From contig JAJFKR010000015.1 in the NCBI GenBank assembly GCA_021773095.1, positions 1 to 64,000 on the forward strand: 64,000 nucleotides of DNA. The letters run 5' to 3'. The translations under genes were made by a program, and so were the position numbers. Positions 44,976 to 54,500 of this stretch are shown one piece after another. The notes beneath the pieces are model-generated. The model had not been told where the DNA came from. It did no database searches and saw nothing but the letters and a program-made list of their open reading frames with translations. The stretch is from Woeseiaceae bacterium (GTDB lineage: Bacteria; Pseudomonadota; Gammaproteobacteria; Steroidobacterales; Woeseiaceae). Position 1 is the first letter of the stretch; each line of letters opens with the position of its first letter.

Positions 44976-45720
44976 ATCGGATTCGCGAAATTCGGGAGGC
45001 CTGAGAGGCCCGGGTTGATGGTTCGGCGAGCCCTGCGACGACCTTCGGTTTTAGCCGCCAAAGCGATTTCACCGGTGTCAACGTGCTGACCCGTTTCTGC
45101 GCCGAAAGCATATAGCAAGCCGCGAGCTCCGGCCACCACGCCTGGCCGAGTCGTTCCCACTTACTCGATCCGCGCGCTTTGTTGCCCGGCAACGGCCAGC
45201 GGAAGAAATATCGTGATGTGCCCTCAATGCGCATATCCAGAAGCTGCAGCCAGTCTTTCAGGCGCCGCTCCGAAATCAGGTGATCCGCGCCCGGTGGTAT
45301 GCCTGCGCCTGGGATCAGGCGCCGCAATCCCCACAGACCGATCGGCTTGAAACCCAGCACGATCAGGCGGCCATCGCGGCGCAGAACCCGGTCAACCTCG
45401 CGCAATATGGCGTGTGGCCGGTCGCTGTAGTCCAGCGTATGCGGTAGCAATATGGCGTCAACCGAATCGCTTTCGAGCGGCAGGCGATGCATATCGCCGA
45501 CTGCGCAAGGCTTGCTGGCACTCGCCTCGGTAGTCCTGGATTCAGCAATGACGGAGCAGCACTGGGTCCGCGTGAAGCGCATAAAGGTGCGATTATCGCC
45601 CCACAGACCCAGTTGCAGGCACTGCTCACCGAAAACGCCGTCGAGCGCCTCCTCGATAACCCGGACTTCCCGCCTCAACAACGCCGCACCGAGTGGCGTC
45701 TGCAGCCAGTCCTGTGTCAT
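44959..45720 (-). CDS. Class I SAM-dependent methyltransferase (YafS-like position)
   Basis: A 253-aa protein from ATG 45720 ([11 protein letters not shown]); a longer reading from 45741 is possible. The LQLGLWG strand, the [26 protein letters not shown] motif and [24 protein letters not shown] match Methyltransf_11 enzymes. E. coli yafS has the same place next to rnhA and mltD. The substrate is unknown. Confidence 0.85.
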   Translation of the reverse strand: MTQDWLQTPLGAALLRREVRVIEEALDGVFGEQCLQLGLWGDNRTFMRFTRTQCCSVIAESRTTEASASKPCAVGDMHRLPLESDSVDAILLPHTLDYSDRPHAILREVDRVLRRDGRLIVLGFKPIGLWGLRRLIPGAGIPPGADHLISERRLKDWLQLLDMRIEGTSRYFFRWPLPGNKARGSSKWERLGQAWWPELAACYMLSAQKRVSTLTPVKSLWRLKPKVVAGLAEPSTRASQASRISRIRFDPNH

Positions 45721-45769
45721 TTGTGATCGTTCTACTTGCACAACTCAGCTGCCTCAGTAGGATGGCCCG

Positions 45770-47404
45770 ATGCTTAACGTATTGTCAGCGCCGCTCGGGC
45801 GATTATTGCAGATATTCTCGCAAAGATTCACGGTCGGTGGCGCTGCCGGCGTCACCTTTTTGATATTGACGGGTCAATCGGGCCTGGCAGCCCCTCTGGA
45901 GGTCACCAGCGTCGCGAGGGAGGACGCCGAGCCAGCGCTGACGCTGATCTCGCCCGTCGCGGGAATTGTATTTGAATCCACGCCGGCAGGCCCGGATGAC
46001 GTGCTGGCCCGGTTACGACGCGGATTTAATCTCAAATACGCCGATAACCGCCGCACGGCCGCCGAGAAAAAGTGGTTCGTCAGGCACCCGGATTACATGG
46101 ACCGCGTTTTCACGCGGGCACAACGCTACCTGCCCCATATCGTCGCGGAGCTCGAGCGCCGCGACCTGCCGCTCGAACTCGCGCTGCTGCCGATCGTGGA
46201 GAGCGCCTACGACCCGTTCGCGTATTCGCACGGGCGCGCCGCCGGTCTTTGGCAAATGATCCCGGGTACAGCGAAACGCTTCGGCATCAAACAGAACTGG
46301 TGGTATGACGGTCGTCGCGATGTTGTCGACTCGACGCGCGCCGCGCTCGACTACCTTGAGTACCTTTACAAGTTCAACAACGGTAACTGGCTGAATGCCA
46401 TCGCGTCGTATAATTCCGGTGAAGGCAACGTTCGACGTGCCGTGCGGCGCAATACCAATGCAAGAAAGGCCACCGATTTCTGGAATCTCAGGCTGCCCAG
46501 AGAAACCAGCATGTACGTGCCGAAATTACTGGCGCTGGTTGAGATCGTTGCCGACCCGGCGAAATACAACCTGACACTGCCGGTGGTGGCTGACGAGGCA
46601 CAATTTATGGTCGCTGATATCGGTGGGCAACTGGATCTCGCCCTCGCGGCAGAACTCGCTGGCGTTGATGTGGACACCGTGTATCAGTACAACCCGGGGT
46701 ACAACCGCTGGTCGACTGATCCTTCAGGGCCCCACCGCCTCGTGATGCCCATCGATGTTGCGCAACAATTCGTGACGGCGCTCGATGAGGTGCCAAAGTC
46801 CGAGCGTGTGCGCTGGCAGCGGCACAAGGTAAAAAACGGCGAGGCCATCTCGCAGATCGCCGAGAAGTACCACACAACGGTCTCAACGATTCGATCGGCG
46901 AATAATCTTCGCGGCAATACCATCCGCGCGGGGCATCATTTGATGATTCCGGTCGCGACGAAACCGTTGAGCGCTTACAGCAAGAGTGCAGATGCACGAC
47001 TTGCCAAAACGCAAAATCGGACACGCTCCGGCAACAAAATTGCGCACACCGTGAGAAGTGGCGAATCATTCTGGACGATTTCGCAACGCTACAAAGTCAC
47101 GACACGTCAGTTGGCGGCCTGGAACGGCATGGCCCCGAGAGATACTTTGTCGATTGGCAAGAAACTCGTCGTCTGGACCAACGCTGCAACGGCACCCCGC
47201 ACGTCGCCGACACAGGCGCTCGGCAACACAACCCGCAAACTCCGCTACACGGTAAGAAACGGCGACTCCCTGTACACCATCGCAAGGAGATTCCGTGTCG
47301 GCATCGACCAGATCGCCCGCTGGAACAAGATCGACAAGAGCAAACTCCTGCATCCAGGCCAAAAACTCACGATGTACGTGGACGTCACCGCCCAAAGCTC
47401 GTAG
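45770..47404 (+). CDS. mltD: Membrane-bound lytic murein transglycosylase D, with LysM repeats
   Basis: It cleaves peptidoglycan glycan strands by a lytic mechanism. The 544-aa protein has an N-terminal hydrophobic signal, an SLT domain (ELALLPIVESAYDPFAYS, catalytic Glu; AAGLWQMIPGTAKRFG; IASYNSGEGNVRRA) and three LysM repeats: VKNGEAISQIAEKYH, VRSGESFWTISQRYK, VRNGDSLYTIARRFR. It is divergent from the methyltransferase gene. Its TAG stop lies in a REP. Confidence 0.95.
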   Translation: MLNVLSAPLGRLLQIFSQRFTVGGAAGVTFLILTGQSGLAAPLEVTSVAREDAEPALTLISPVAGIVFESTPAGPDDVLARLRRGFNLKYADNRRTAAEKKWFVRHPDYMDRVFTRAQRYLPHIVAELERRDLPLELALLPIVESAYDPFAYSHGRAAGLWQMIPGTAKRFGIKQNWWYDGRRDVVDSTRAALDYLEYLYKFNNGNWLNAIASYNSGEGNVRRAVRRNTNARKATDFWNLRLPRETSMYVPKLLALVEIVADPAKYNLTLPVVADEAQFMVADIGGQLDLALAAELAGVDVDTVYQYNPGYNRWSTDPSGPHRLVMPIDVAQQFVTALDEVPKSERVRWQRHKVKNGEAISQIAEKYHTTVSTIRSANNLRGNTIRAGHHLMIPVATKPLSAYSKSADARLAKTQNRTRSGNKIAHTVRSGESFWTISQRYKVTTRQLAAWNGMAPRDTLSIGKKLVVWTNAATAPRTSPTQALGNTTRKLRYTVRNGDSLYTIARRFRVGIDQIARWNKIDKSKLLHPGQKLTMYVDVTAQSS

Positions 47405-47424
47405 GAGCGCGCCCCGCGCGCGAC
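47401..47424. repeat. REP unit at the mltD stop
   Basis: A canonical unit on the plus strand begins with GTAGGAGCGCGCC; bases 47402-47404 are the mltD stop. Confidence 0.9.
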
Positions 47425-47443
47425 CCCGGTACAGAAAATCTCA

Positions 47444-47501
47444 AAAAGATATGGTGACTGTGACCTTTTCTTTGGAGATAAGGTCACTGTCACCTTATCT
47501 C
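47444..47501. repeat. Palindromic GAGATAAGGT/ACCTTATCTC element, two copies
   Basis: A degenerate copy (47444-47473) and a perfect 27-bp copy (47475-47501: GAGATAAGGT, CACTGTC, ACCTTATCTC). The perfect copy is identical to 55778-55804. Confidence 0.8.
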
Positions 47502-47508
47502 TGTTTTT

Positions 47509-47532
47509 GTCGCGCGCGGGGCGCGCTCCTAC
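47509..47532. repeat. REP unit before fabI
   Basis: A canonical unit with its head on the minus strand, ending 40 bases before the fabI start. Confidence 0.85.
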
Positions 47533-47571
47533 AGTAGAATGGCCGCCTTAACTCGCACGCAGGAACAGATT

Positions 47572-48369
47572 ATGGGCTTCATGGCCGGCAAAAAGGCGCT
47601 GATTGTTGGTGTCGCTAGTGAGCGTTCTATCGCCTCAGGGATTGCGGATGCGTTCGCCCGCGAGGGGTGCGAGATTGCATTCACCTACCAGAACGAAAAA
47701 CTCCTCAGCCGCGTACAGAAGCTCTCGGAGCGGCTCGGACAAGACACCGATTTATTGTTCCCGTGCGATGTTACGTCCGACGACCAAATTGACGCTGTTT
47801 TTGAAGGCCTTGGCAAAAAATGGGATGGATTCGATATTCTCGTGCACTCCGTCGGCTTTGCGCCGCGTGAGCAACTTGCCGGTGGTTTTGTTGAATCGAT
47901 CACCCGGGAGGGCTTTGCCATCTCGCACGACATCTCGGCTTACAGCCTTGCTGCACTCGCCAAGGCCGCACTACCGATGATGGAGGGCAGTAACGGTGCA
48001 ATCCTGACGCTGACCTATAACGCGGCCCTCCAGGTTGTGCCGAACTACAATGTCATGGGGCTTGCCAAAGCGAGTCTCGAATCCTGTGTGCGCTTCCTGG
48101 CAGCCGATCTCGGGCCCAAGGGCATTCGGGTCAATGCCATCTCGGCGGGCGCTGTGAAAACGCTGGCTGCGGCTGGTATCAGCGGCTTCCGAAAAATGCT
48201 GAATTACGCCGAAAAGGCTTCCCCATTGCGCCGCACCGTGACCATTGAAGAAGTCGGCAATACCGCTGCATTCCTGTGCTCGGACCTCGCCAGTGGCGTC
48301 ACCGGCGAAACGACCTTTGTCGATGCGGGCGCCAACATCATGGGAATGGTATTCGACGAAGATTCGTAG
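47572..48369 (+). CDS. fabI: Enoyl-[acyl-carrier-protein] reductase (NADH)
   Basis: It performs the last step of each fatty-acid elongation cycle. The start at 47572 ([16 protein letters not shown]) gives 265 aa; the frame extends 11 codons upstream. Catalytic residues are in [25 protein letters not shown] (Tyr-x6-Lys with the outer Tyr), and [12 protein letters not shown] binds [16 protein letters not shown] matches the substrate loop. The TAG stop lies in a REP. Confidence 0.96.
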   Translation: MGFMAGKKALIVGVASERSIASGIADAFAREGCEIAFTYQNEKLLSRVQKLSERLGQDTDLLFPCDVTSDDQIDAVFEGLGKKWDGFDILVHSVGFAPREQLAGGFVESITREGFAISHDISAYSLAALAKAALPMMEGSNGAILTLTYNAALQVVPNYNVMGLAKASLESCVRFLAADLGPKGIRVNAISAGAVKTLAAAGISGFRKMLNYAEKASPLRRTVTIEEVGNTAAFLCSDLASGVTGETTFVDAGANIMGMVFDEDS

Positions 48370-48449
48370 GAGCGCGCCTTGCGCGCGACCTCATTACAAG
48401 GGTCACAAGCGGTGGTCGTCACGAGGTCGCGCGCAGGGCGCGCTCCTAC
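48366..48449. repeat. REP pair between fabI and the symporter
   Basis: Two canonical units in opposite orientation (48366-48389 and 48426-48449). The first contains the fabI stop, the second the symporter stop, so the convergent genes each end in a REP head. Confidence 0.9.
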
Positions 48450-49747
48450 GGTTCTTCGCCCAGCGCGACGTTGGTTTTTTCGCCTTCCAGTCTTGCGACA
48501 ATTGTAGCGCAACAGCAATCGCCCCAGACGTTGATGCTGGTGCGGCACATGTCGAGGATGCGGTCGAACACCATCAATACGCCGATCGCTTCCATTGGGA
48601 TTCCGATAGCGGCGAGAATAATCGCTATGGCGACCAGTGATGCCGATGGCACGCCGGCGACGCCAATAGATGTCATCAGAGCGATCGCAACAATCGCAAA
48701 TTGCACACCGAAAGTCAGATCCAGGCCGTAGGCTTGCGCAAGAAACAGTGCTGCAGCACATTCATACAGGGCCGTACCGTTCATATTAACAGTGGCACCC
48801 AGCGGCAATACGAAGCTCGAAACCTTGTTGGATACGCCGATATTTTCCTCGACGCTTTCTATTGTGATCGGCAAGGTCGCCGATGACGATGCCGTTGAAA
48901 AGGCCGTCAACATCGCCTGAGACGCACCTGCCAGCGTCTTTAACGGCTTCACACGACCAACGAATCTCAATAACAGGAGTAAGGTTCCAAACGCGTGCAG
49001 TACCAACGCCAGCAGAACCGCAAATGCGAACATCGCTAATGGCCCGGTCGCACGTAATCCGGCTTCGGCGATAACGGCGCCAACCAGGCCGAAGACACCG
49101 ATTGGTGCAAACTTCATGATGAATTCCGTCATGCGCATCATGACGTGGAAAATGCCGTTCCAGAACTTGAATAACGGCTCCGCAAAGTCATGCGAGAGGT
49201 GCGTCATAAAGTAGCCGAACAGGATGGCGAAGAAAATCAGGCCCAACATTTGACCGTCCGCTGCCGCTTTGACGATGTTCGGTGGGATCATGCGCAGGAA
49301 TACCTCAGCAACGTCGCCGACACCCTTTCCACCGACTGTCTCGGCGATGTCAGCCGATGACGCCTCCAGCGCCAACAGCTCGCGGGCGGGTTCGCCATCG
49401 ACGATGCCGGGCTGAATAACGTTGATGACCAGCAATCCGATCAGGATAGCTGCCAGAGTTGTGGTTGCGTAGAACAACAGGGTCTTGCCACCCAAGGCAC
49501 CAAGGTTTCCGCCCGAACCGATACCCGCAACACCAACGATAATAGAGGAAGTGATCAACGGCACGATGATCATCTTCAATGCGTTCAGGAATAGCTGACC
49601 GATGTAGTCCATCATCGTGATGAATTCAACACCGAATACCCCCGGCTGTGTGCCAGTCGACTCTTTAATGCTGAACATCCACAGCCCAGCAACGAACGCC
49701 AGACCAATCGCGATCAAAATCTGCCAGTGCAAAGCGAGCTTACGCAT
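48446..49747 (-). CDS. Dicarboxylate/amino acid:cation symporter (DAACS family)
   Basis: An inner-membrane transporter of 433 aa. It begins ALHWQILIAIGLAFVAGLW. Hairpin HP1 is in AFSTASSSATLPITIES, the helix 7 motif is NMNGTALYE, and HP2/TM8 follows (AGVPSASLV, MCRTSINVWGD). It is close to GltP/DctA/SstT-type carriers of glutamate, aspartate or C4-dicarboxylates. The solute cannot be fixed. Confidence 0.93.
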   Translation of the reverse strand: MRKLALHWQILIAIGLAFVAGLWMFSIKESTGTQPGVFGVEFITMMDYIGQLFLNALKMIIVPLITSSIIVGVAGIGSGGNLGALGGKTLLFYATTTLAAILIGLLVINVIQPGIVDGEPARELLALEASSADIAETVGGKGVGDVAEVFLRMIPPNIVKAAADGQMLGLIFFAILFGYFMTHLSHDFAEPLFKFWNGIFHVMMRMTEFIMKFAPIGVFGLVGAVIAEAGLRATGPLAMFAFAVLLALVLHAFGTLLLLLRFVGRVKPLKTLAGASQAMLTAFSTASSSATLPITIESVEENIGVSNKVSSFVLPLGATVNMNGTALYECAAALFLAQAYGLDLTFGVQFAIVAIALMTSIGVAGVPSASLVAIAIILAAIGIPMEAIGVLMVFDRILDMCRTSINVWGDCCCATIVARLEGEKTNVALGEEP

Positions 49748-49800
49748 ATTTCCCCCGTACGGCTTGAGCCGTTGTGGTGTTTTTTCTTATACGAGCAAGC

Positions 49801-51702
49801 TTACTGGAACAGGTCTTGTGCGGCCAGCGCGTCCTCGTTGACGATAACTTCTGCGTCGGCGCGTAACGCCTGAACGAAAGCGACAAAGTCACCAACTCCA
49901 AATTGATCAACCAGCTGATTCCTGCCCGCATCGCGATCGGCTAACGGTATATTTTGCGGCTGACCGGGTATTACGGCATCCAGGCTAAACACGGTATAAC
50001 CGCCCGCATCATTGCGTGTGCTGCTCAATGTCGGGTTACCCTGCGTCGGCTTCAACGACGTATAAACCGCCACCGCCAGAGACTGATCCGCGCCTTCGGC
50101 GTTGCGCGTCATAATTACCGGTGCTGCAGCCACAGCACCCACGGCCTCGGCAGCCGCCACGAATTCTTCACCTGCATTGATCGCCGCCAGCATTTGCTGT
50201 GCTCGAGAAGCCATCAGATCTTCTGACTGGTCGACTGTTATCGCCGCGATAACCTGATCACGAACATTTTCCAGCGTGTCGCGCATTGCTTCGTTGTGTT
50301 TGGCGACGCCAAAAACAACCGTGCGATTGGCATCGAGCTCGATGACCTCGGACAATTGCGCACCGCTTAGAACGGTCGGGTCATCGAATATCGCGTCGAT
50401 GGCTCGTTGATTGCCGTCAAACGGAGCGACGCTGTCGCGCGCGAATCCGGCGACGCTCTGTACTTCAGCACCGATCGCATCAGCCAATGCGCGAATGTCG
50501 GCGGCATCGAACAGCGCATCCGACAGACTTCTTTCCTGCGCCAGGAATAATCCCTCTGCTGCTTCTTCCTGCATCTCGGTCAGTAGTGAGGCGCGCACTT
50601 GCGCATACGGCAGGGGCCCGGAATCGGCAATCCGGTCGAGACGCACAATATGAAATCCGAAGTCACCCTTGACAGGACCCTGAACGTCACCCTCGTTCAT
50701 GGAGAAGACTGCCTCACCGAGCGCGTCCGGCAACTGTGCGCGGGTCTTCGCGCCGAGATCGCCGCCATTGGCGGAGGTACCACCGTCCTTGGAATACTGA
50801 CCTGCGAGGAGTTCGAACGATTCACCGGAGCGAATACGTGTGAGCATCTCATTGGCGACAGCTTCGGAACCGCTCTCATCATCATCGAACAGAATCAGGA
50901 TGTGACGCGCCTGCCGCTGCTCGTCCTGCTGAAACCGGTCCTGGTTCAGCTCGTAGTATTCCTGCAACTGTTGTTCCGTAATGCTGACTCCTGACACGAC
51001 GGAGTCGCGAAGAATCTCAACGTATTCAATATCAGCCGTTTCGGGCAGGTCGAAAAAAGACGAATTCTCGTCATAGTACGCAGTGACCATTTCGTCCGTT
51101 ACGTTGATCCCACTGACAACCGATTCCGCCGAAATCGTCGCTGTTGTAACAACGCGGTTTTCGAACGCCAGGTTTAAAAAGCGACGATAGCTTGACGGCG
51201 GCACAACCGATGAACCACGAATGGCACGTTGTAATTGCGTGCGACGCATCGAGAGTTTCTGTGTGATCTCAAACTGTGTCGGTGTCATCCCTTCGATGAG
51301 CAACATTCGTTCGTAGGTGTCGCGATCGAATCGGCCATCCACCTGAAATTCCGGATACCGGTGCACGATATCGGTCAACTGCTTGTCAGTCGTCTTGAAC
51401 CCGGCCTCTTCGAGATAATTATCGATGACTCGCTGCTGCACCAGCTGCTCCAGAATATTGGTGCGCAATTGCAATCGAAATTCATCCGGCAGTGCCGCGT
51501 ATTGCGGGTTGTCCTGCAGTTGGTTCCGGTAGGCCGTCTCGAACTGGTTGATGCCGATGTCGACGCCGTCCACCTTGGCAGCATAACTTGAGCCAATCGA
51601 GGTGAAGTTGGCGCCGCCGACGAATACGAATGACAGGCCAATAGTGCCGAGGACCGCCAATGCGACCCAGCCAGTAAGTTTCTCGCGAATTTGTTGCAGC
51701 AT
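49801..51702 (-). CDS. ppiD: PpiD-like periplasmic folding factor, SurA N-terminal and parvulin domains
   Basis: An inner-membrane-anchored periplasmic chaperone of 633 aa. One N-terminal helix (LTGWVALAVLGTIGLSFVFVG, residues about 9-29) precedes the SurA_N-like domain, a parvulin domain (ARHILILFDDDE, FELLAGQYSKDGGTSANGGDLG, FGFHIVRLD) and a C-terminal helical part. E. coli ppiD follows hupB; here it lies beyond tRNA, alr and murA on the same strand. Confidence 0.93.
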   Translation of the reverse strand: MLQQIREKLTGWVALAVLGTIGLSFVFVGGANFTSIGSSYAAKVDGVDIGINQFETAYRNQLQDNPQYAALPDEFRLQLRTNILEQLVQQRVIDNYLEEAGFKTTDKQLTDIVHRYPEFQVDGRFDRDTYERMLLIEGMTPTQFEITQKLSMRRTQLQRAIRGSSVVPPSSYRRFLNLAFENRVVTTATISAESVVSGINVTDEMVTAYYDENSSFFDLPETADIEYVEILRDSVVSGVSITEQQLQEYYELNQDRFQQDEQRQARHILILFDDDESGSEAVANEMLTRIRSGESFELLAGQYSKDGGTSANGGDLGAKTRAQLPDALGEAVFSMNEGDVQGPVKGDFGFHIVRLDRIADSGPLPYAQVRASLLTEMQEEAAEGLFLAQERSLSDALFDAADIRALADAIGAEVQSVAGFARDSVAPFDGNQRAIDAIFDDPTVLSGAQLSEVIELDANRTVVFGVAKHNEAMRDTLENVRDQVIAAITVDQSEDLMASRAQQMLAAINAGEEFVAAAEAVGAVAAAPVIMTRNAEGADQSLAVAVYTSLKPTQGNPTLSSTRNDAGGYTVFSLDAVIPGQPQNIPLADRDAGRNQLVDQFGVGDFVAFVQALRADAEVIVNEDALAAQDLFQ

Positions 51703-51723
51703 AAGTTTGTGTCTTTATTACCT

Positions 51724-51747
51724 GTAGGAGCGCGCCCAGCGCGCGAC
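51724..51747. repeat. REP unit between murA and ppiD
   Basis: A canonical unit with its GTAG head on the plus strand, between the murA stop and the ppiD start. Confidence 0.9.
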
Positions 51748-51799
51748 CAAATAAGGCCGGGGATTCTATCTGAGACAGCGCACAAGGCCAATAGCCGAG

Positions 51800-53050
51800 T
51801 TACATTCGGGAGATACCGGCGCCGAGCGAGGCCAGCTTGTGCTCCAGTTTTTCGTAGCCTCTGTCCAGATGATAGATGCGGTTGACCCGGGTGGCACCCT
51901 CGGCGACAAGGCCTGCCAGAACGAGGCAGGCACTCGCCCTGAGGTCGGTCGCCATGACCTCGGCAGCACTGAGACCGCCCGGTTTGCCGCGTACGATGGC
52001 AACCTGCGACATCGGCGTGATATCCGCGCCCAGCCGCACCAGTTCCTGAACGTGCATGAAGCGGTTCTCGAAGATGCCTTCCGTAATCACCGACGTGCCG
52101 TGGGCCTGCGTCATCAGTGCCATAAATTGCGCCTGCAGGTCCGTCGGAAAACCGGGATACGGCGCCGTCGATATGTCGGTACCCGTCCATAATTCGATAG
52201 CATCCAGCGTAATTGAGGACGCGTCGGTCGTTATGGAAAAACCGCACTCGCGCATTTTGTCGATCAGTGCCTGCAGATGCTCGGGCACACAATCGGCGAC
52301 TGTGATGCCGCCACCCGTGATGGCGCCGGCAATCAGCAATGTCCCCGCCTCGATACGGTCTGCCACAATCGTATGTGTTCCCGGCGTGAGCTCATCGACA
52401 CCCTCGATCGTGATAACGCTGCTGCCCTCGCCTTCAATGCGGGCCCCCATCGTCTTCAGATAGCGTGCTAAATCAACAACTTCCGGCTCCTTCGCCGCGT
52501 TTTCTATCACCGTCGTTCCCTTCGCGAGCGTGGCGGCCATCAGCGCGTTCTCAGTGCCACCGACCGTCAGGCGCTCAAACAATATGCGGTCGCCGACAAG
52601 CCGCTTCGCCCTGGCGACCACGTATCCCTCGTCTATGTTTATCTCTGCACCCAGCCGCTGCATCGTCTGCACGTGCAGGTCGACCGGCCGCGAGCCGATC
52701 GCACAACCGCCGGGCAAACTGACTCGAGCCTCGCCATAACGCGCAAGCAACGGGCCGAGGCACAAAATGCTGGCACGCATTTTCCGAACCAGATCATAGG
52801 GAGCGACCGGACTTTTCGGTGGCGCCACATGCACGGTCAGCGTGCTGTCTTCGAATTCGAACCTGCAACCCAACTCGGTCAGCAGCTGTTCGGTTGAGTC
52901 GATATCGCGTAGCACCGGGACACGCTTGAACTCATGGCGGCCGTCCGCGAGTAATGCCGAGATCAATATCGGCAGTGCTGCGTTTTTTGAGCCGCTGGTC
53001 GCGACCGTTCCCTGCAGCTGGCTGCCGCCCTTAACAACTATGGATTCCAA
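51800..53050 (-). CDS. murA: UDP-N-acetylglucosamine 1-carboxyvinyltransferase
   Basis: It makes the first committed precursor of peptidoglycan by adding enolpyruvate from PEP. The 416-aa protein has VKGGSQLQGTVATSGSKNAALP at the N-terminus, the fosfomycin-sensitive cysteine in LPGGCAIGSRPVDLH (residue about 117), and VTEGIFENRFMHVQEL. The cysteine form predicts fosfomycin sensitivity of the enzyme. Confidence 0.97.
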   Translation of the reverse strand: MESIVVKGGSQLQGTVATSGSKNAALPILISALLADGRHEFKRVPVLRDIDSTEQLLTELGCRFEFEDSTLTVHVAPPKSPVAPYDLVRKMRASILCLGPLLARYGEARVSLPGGCAIGSRPVDLHVQTMQRLGAEINIDEGYVVARAKRLVGDRILFERLTVGGTENALMAATLAKGTTVIENAAKEPEVVDLARYLKTMGARIEGEGSSVITIEGVDELTPGTHTIVADRIEAGTLLIAGAITGGGITVADCVPEHLQALIDKMRECGFSITTDASSITLDAIELWTGTDISTAPYPGFPTDLQAQFMALMTQAHGTSVITEGIFENRFMHVQELVRLGADITPMSQVAIVRGKPGGLSAAEVMATDLRASACLVLAGLVAEGATRVNRIYHLDRGYEKLEHKLASLGAGISRM

Positions 53051-53053
53051 AGA

Positions 53054-54469
53054 TTAAGCTCCGTTCGGGGATTCAGGTTTACTGTCCGGCGAGACCACTT
53101 TGCCCGGATTTAGAATATTTTTCGGGTCGAGCATCCGCTTCAATCGAGTCATCAAGTCTATCTCGGCCGCCGTACGGCTTATCGGCAGCCATTTGCGCTT
53201 CGCAAGACCGATTCCGTGTTCTGCCGAAACCGCCCCATCGAATGCCGCCAGACAATTGTAGACGATCTCCTCAACGCCGAGCGCCTGTTGCTCCTCAGAA
53301 TCTTTGATTGCAACAGAGATGTGAACATTATTGTCCCCGAGATGCCCGAAACCGACCACACGGGCATCGGGAAATCGCTCGTGAATCGCCGCATCGACGC
53401 GACTGACGTAGTCGCCAATATCCGCGCTCTTGAGGCTGACATCGAAATTAATAGCACCACCTATAACAGGCTCGACCTCATCACGAATCTGCCAGATCTG
53501 CTCGCTTTCCCTGCCCGACTTGGCCATCGTCCCGTCACTGAACAATTGCCGCTCGGCCAGCGATTCCATGAGAGCGTGAAATGCGCTTGAGTCACGCTCC
53601 TCGTCGACGCCCATCGATTCAATAATCACATAGTAATTCGCGCCCGGTTGCACGGGCGCCGCGAGCCTGCCAAGCGGCTCCACCGCAAGTTCGTAAAACT
53701 CGTTCCACATGACCTCGAATGCGGTCAGGGTATTGGGGATAGCGTCTCTGGCGCAGCCCAGCACTGCGACGACATCATCAAATGATTCGCAAGCAAGCAA
53801 CGCGGTATTATGGGACGTCGCCTTTGTGCCGAGACGAAAAACCACACGCGTAATAATCCCGAGCACGCCTTCGCTGCCAACAAACAACTGTTTCAGGTCG
53901 AAGCCGGAATTGTTTTTGAGATAACGATTCATCGACGAAATGATTGTCCCGTCCGCCAACACAGCTTCGAGCCCAAGCACACTGTTCCGCGTCATCCCGT
54001 AGCGAATGACCTTGTTGCCGCCCGCGTTGGTCGACACGATGCCGCCGAGTTGACAATGATCCCGGGCACCGAAGTCCACGGGAAAGAACAGGCCGGCATC
54101 GTCTGCGGCCATCTGCGCGTGCCGCATCGTCACGCCAGCCTGAGCAGTCAGCGTTCTTCCCCCGGAATCGATCTCTTCGATCTGATTCATCTTTCGCAAT
54201 GACAAAACGATGTCGTCAGCTGTTGTGGCACAACCTTGCACTAGATTGGTCGCACCGCCAAACGGCACGACTGACTGCCCGGCCGCATTGCATACACGCA
54301 ATATTTCGGCGACTTCAGCGGTGGATTGCGGATACACGACAGCCCTGGCCAGGCAGGCCTGATGGGTTGACCACGGAAATTCGAAATCTCTGACGCCAGC
54401 GCCGGTATTTATCTGCCGGGCGCCGACGACGTCCTCAAGCTTCGACACGATGTCATCCGTCATTGCCAC
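53054..54469 (-). CDS. FAD-binding 2-hydroxyacid dehydrogenase (GlcD/D-lactate dehydrogenase-like)
   Basis: A 471-aa protein with an FAD_binding_4 domain (VPFGGATNLVQGCATTADDIVLS, then AQAGVTMRHAQMAADDAGLFFPVDFGARDHCQLGGIVSTNAGG, the PP-loop region), and the FAD-oxidase C-terminal domain (GFGHLGDNNVHISVAI, SAEHGIGLAKRKW). It probably oxidises D-lactate, D-2-hydroxyglutarate or a similar acid. It ends 3 bases before the murA start, so they may be one unit. Confidence 0.9.
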   Translation of the reverse strand: MAMTDDIVSKLEDVVGARQINTGAGVRDFEFPWSTHQACLARAVVYPQSTAEVAEILRVCNAAGQSVVPFGGATNLVQGCATTADDIVLSLRKMNQIEEIDSGGRTLTAQAGVTMRHAQMAADDAGLFFPVDFGARDHCQLGGIVSTNAGGNKVIRYGMTRNSVLGLEAVLADGTIISSMNRYLKNNSGFDLKQLFVGSEGVLGIITRVVFRLGTKATSHNTALLACESFDDVVAVLGCARDAIPNTLTAFEVMWNEFYELAVEPLGRLAAPVQPGANYYVIIESMGVDEERDSSAFHALMESLAERQLFSDGTMAKSGRESEQIWQIRDEVEPVIGGAINFDVSLKSADIGDYVSRVDAAIHERFPDARVVGFGHLGDNNVHISVAIKDSEEQQALGVEEIVYNCLAAFDGAVSAEHGIGLAKRKWLPISRTAAEIDLMTRLKRMLDPKNILNPGKVVSPDSKPESPNGA

Positions 54470-54500
54470 GCTTGCTCCGGCGGAGAGCCACGGCCCCCAC

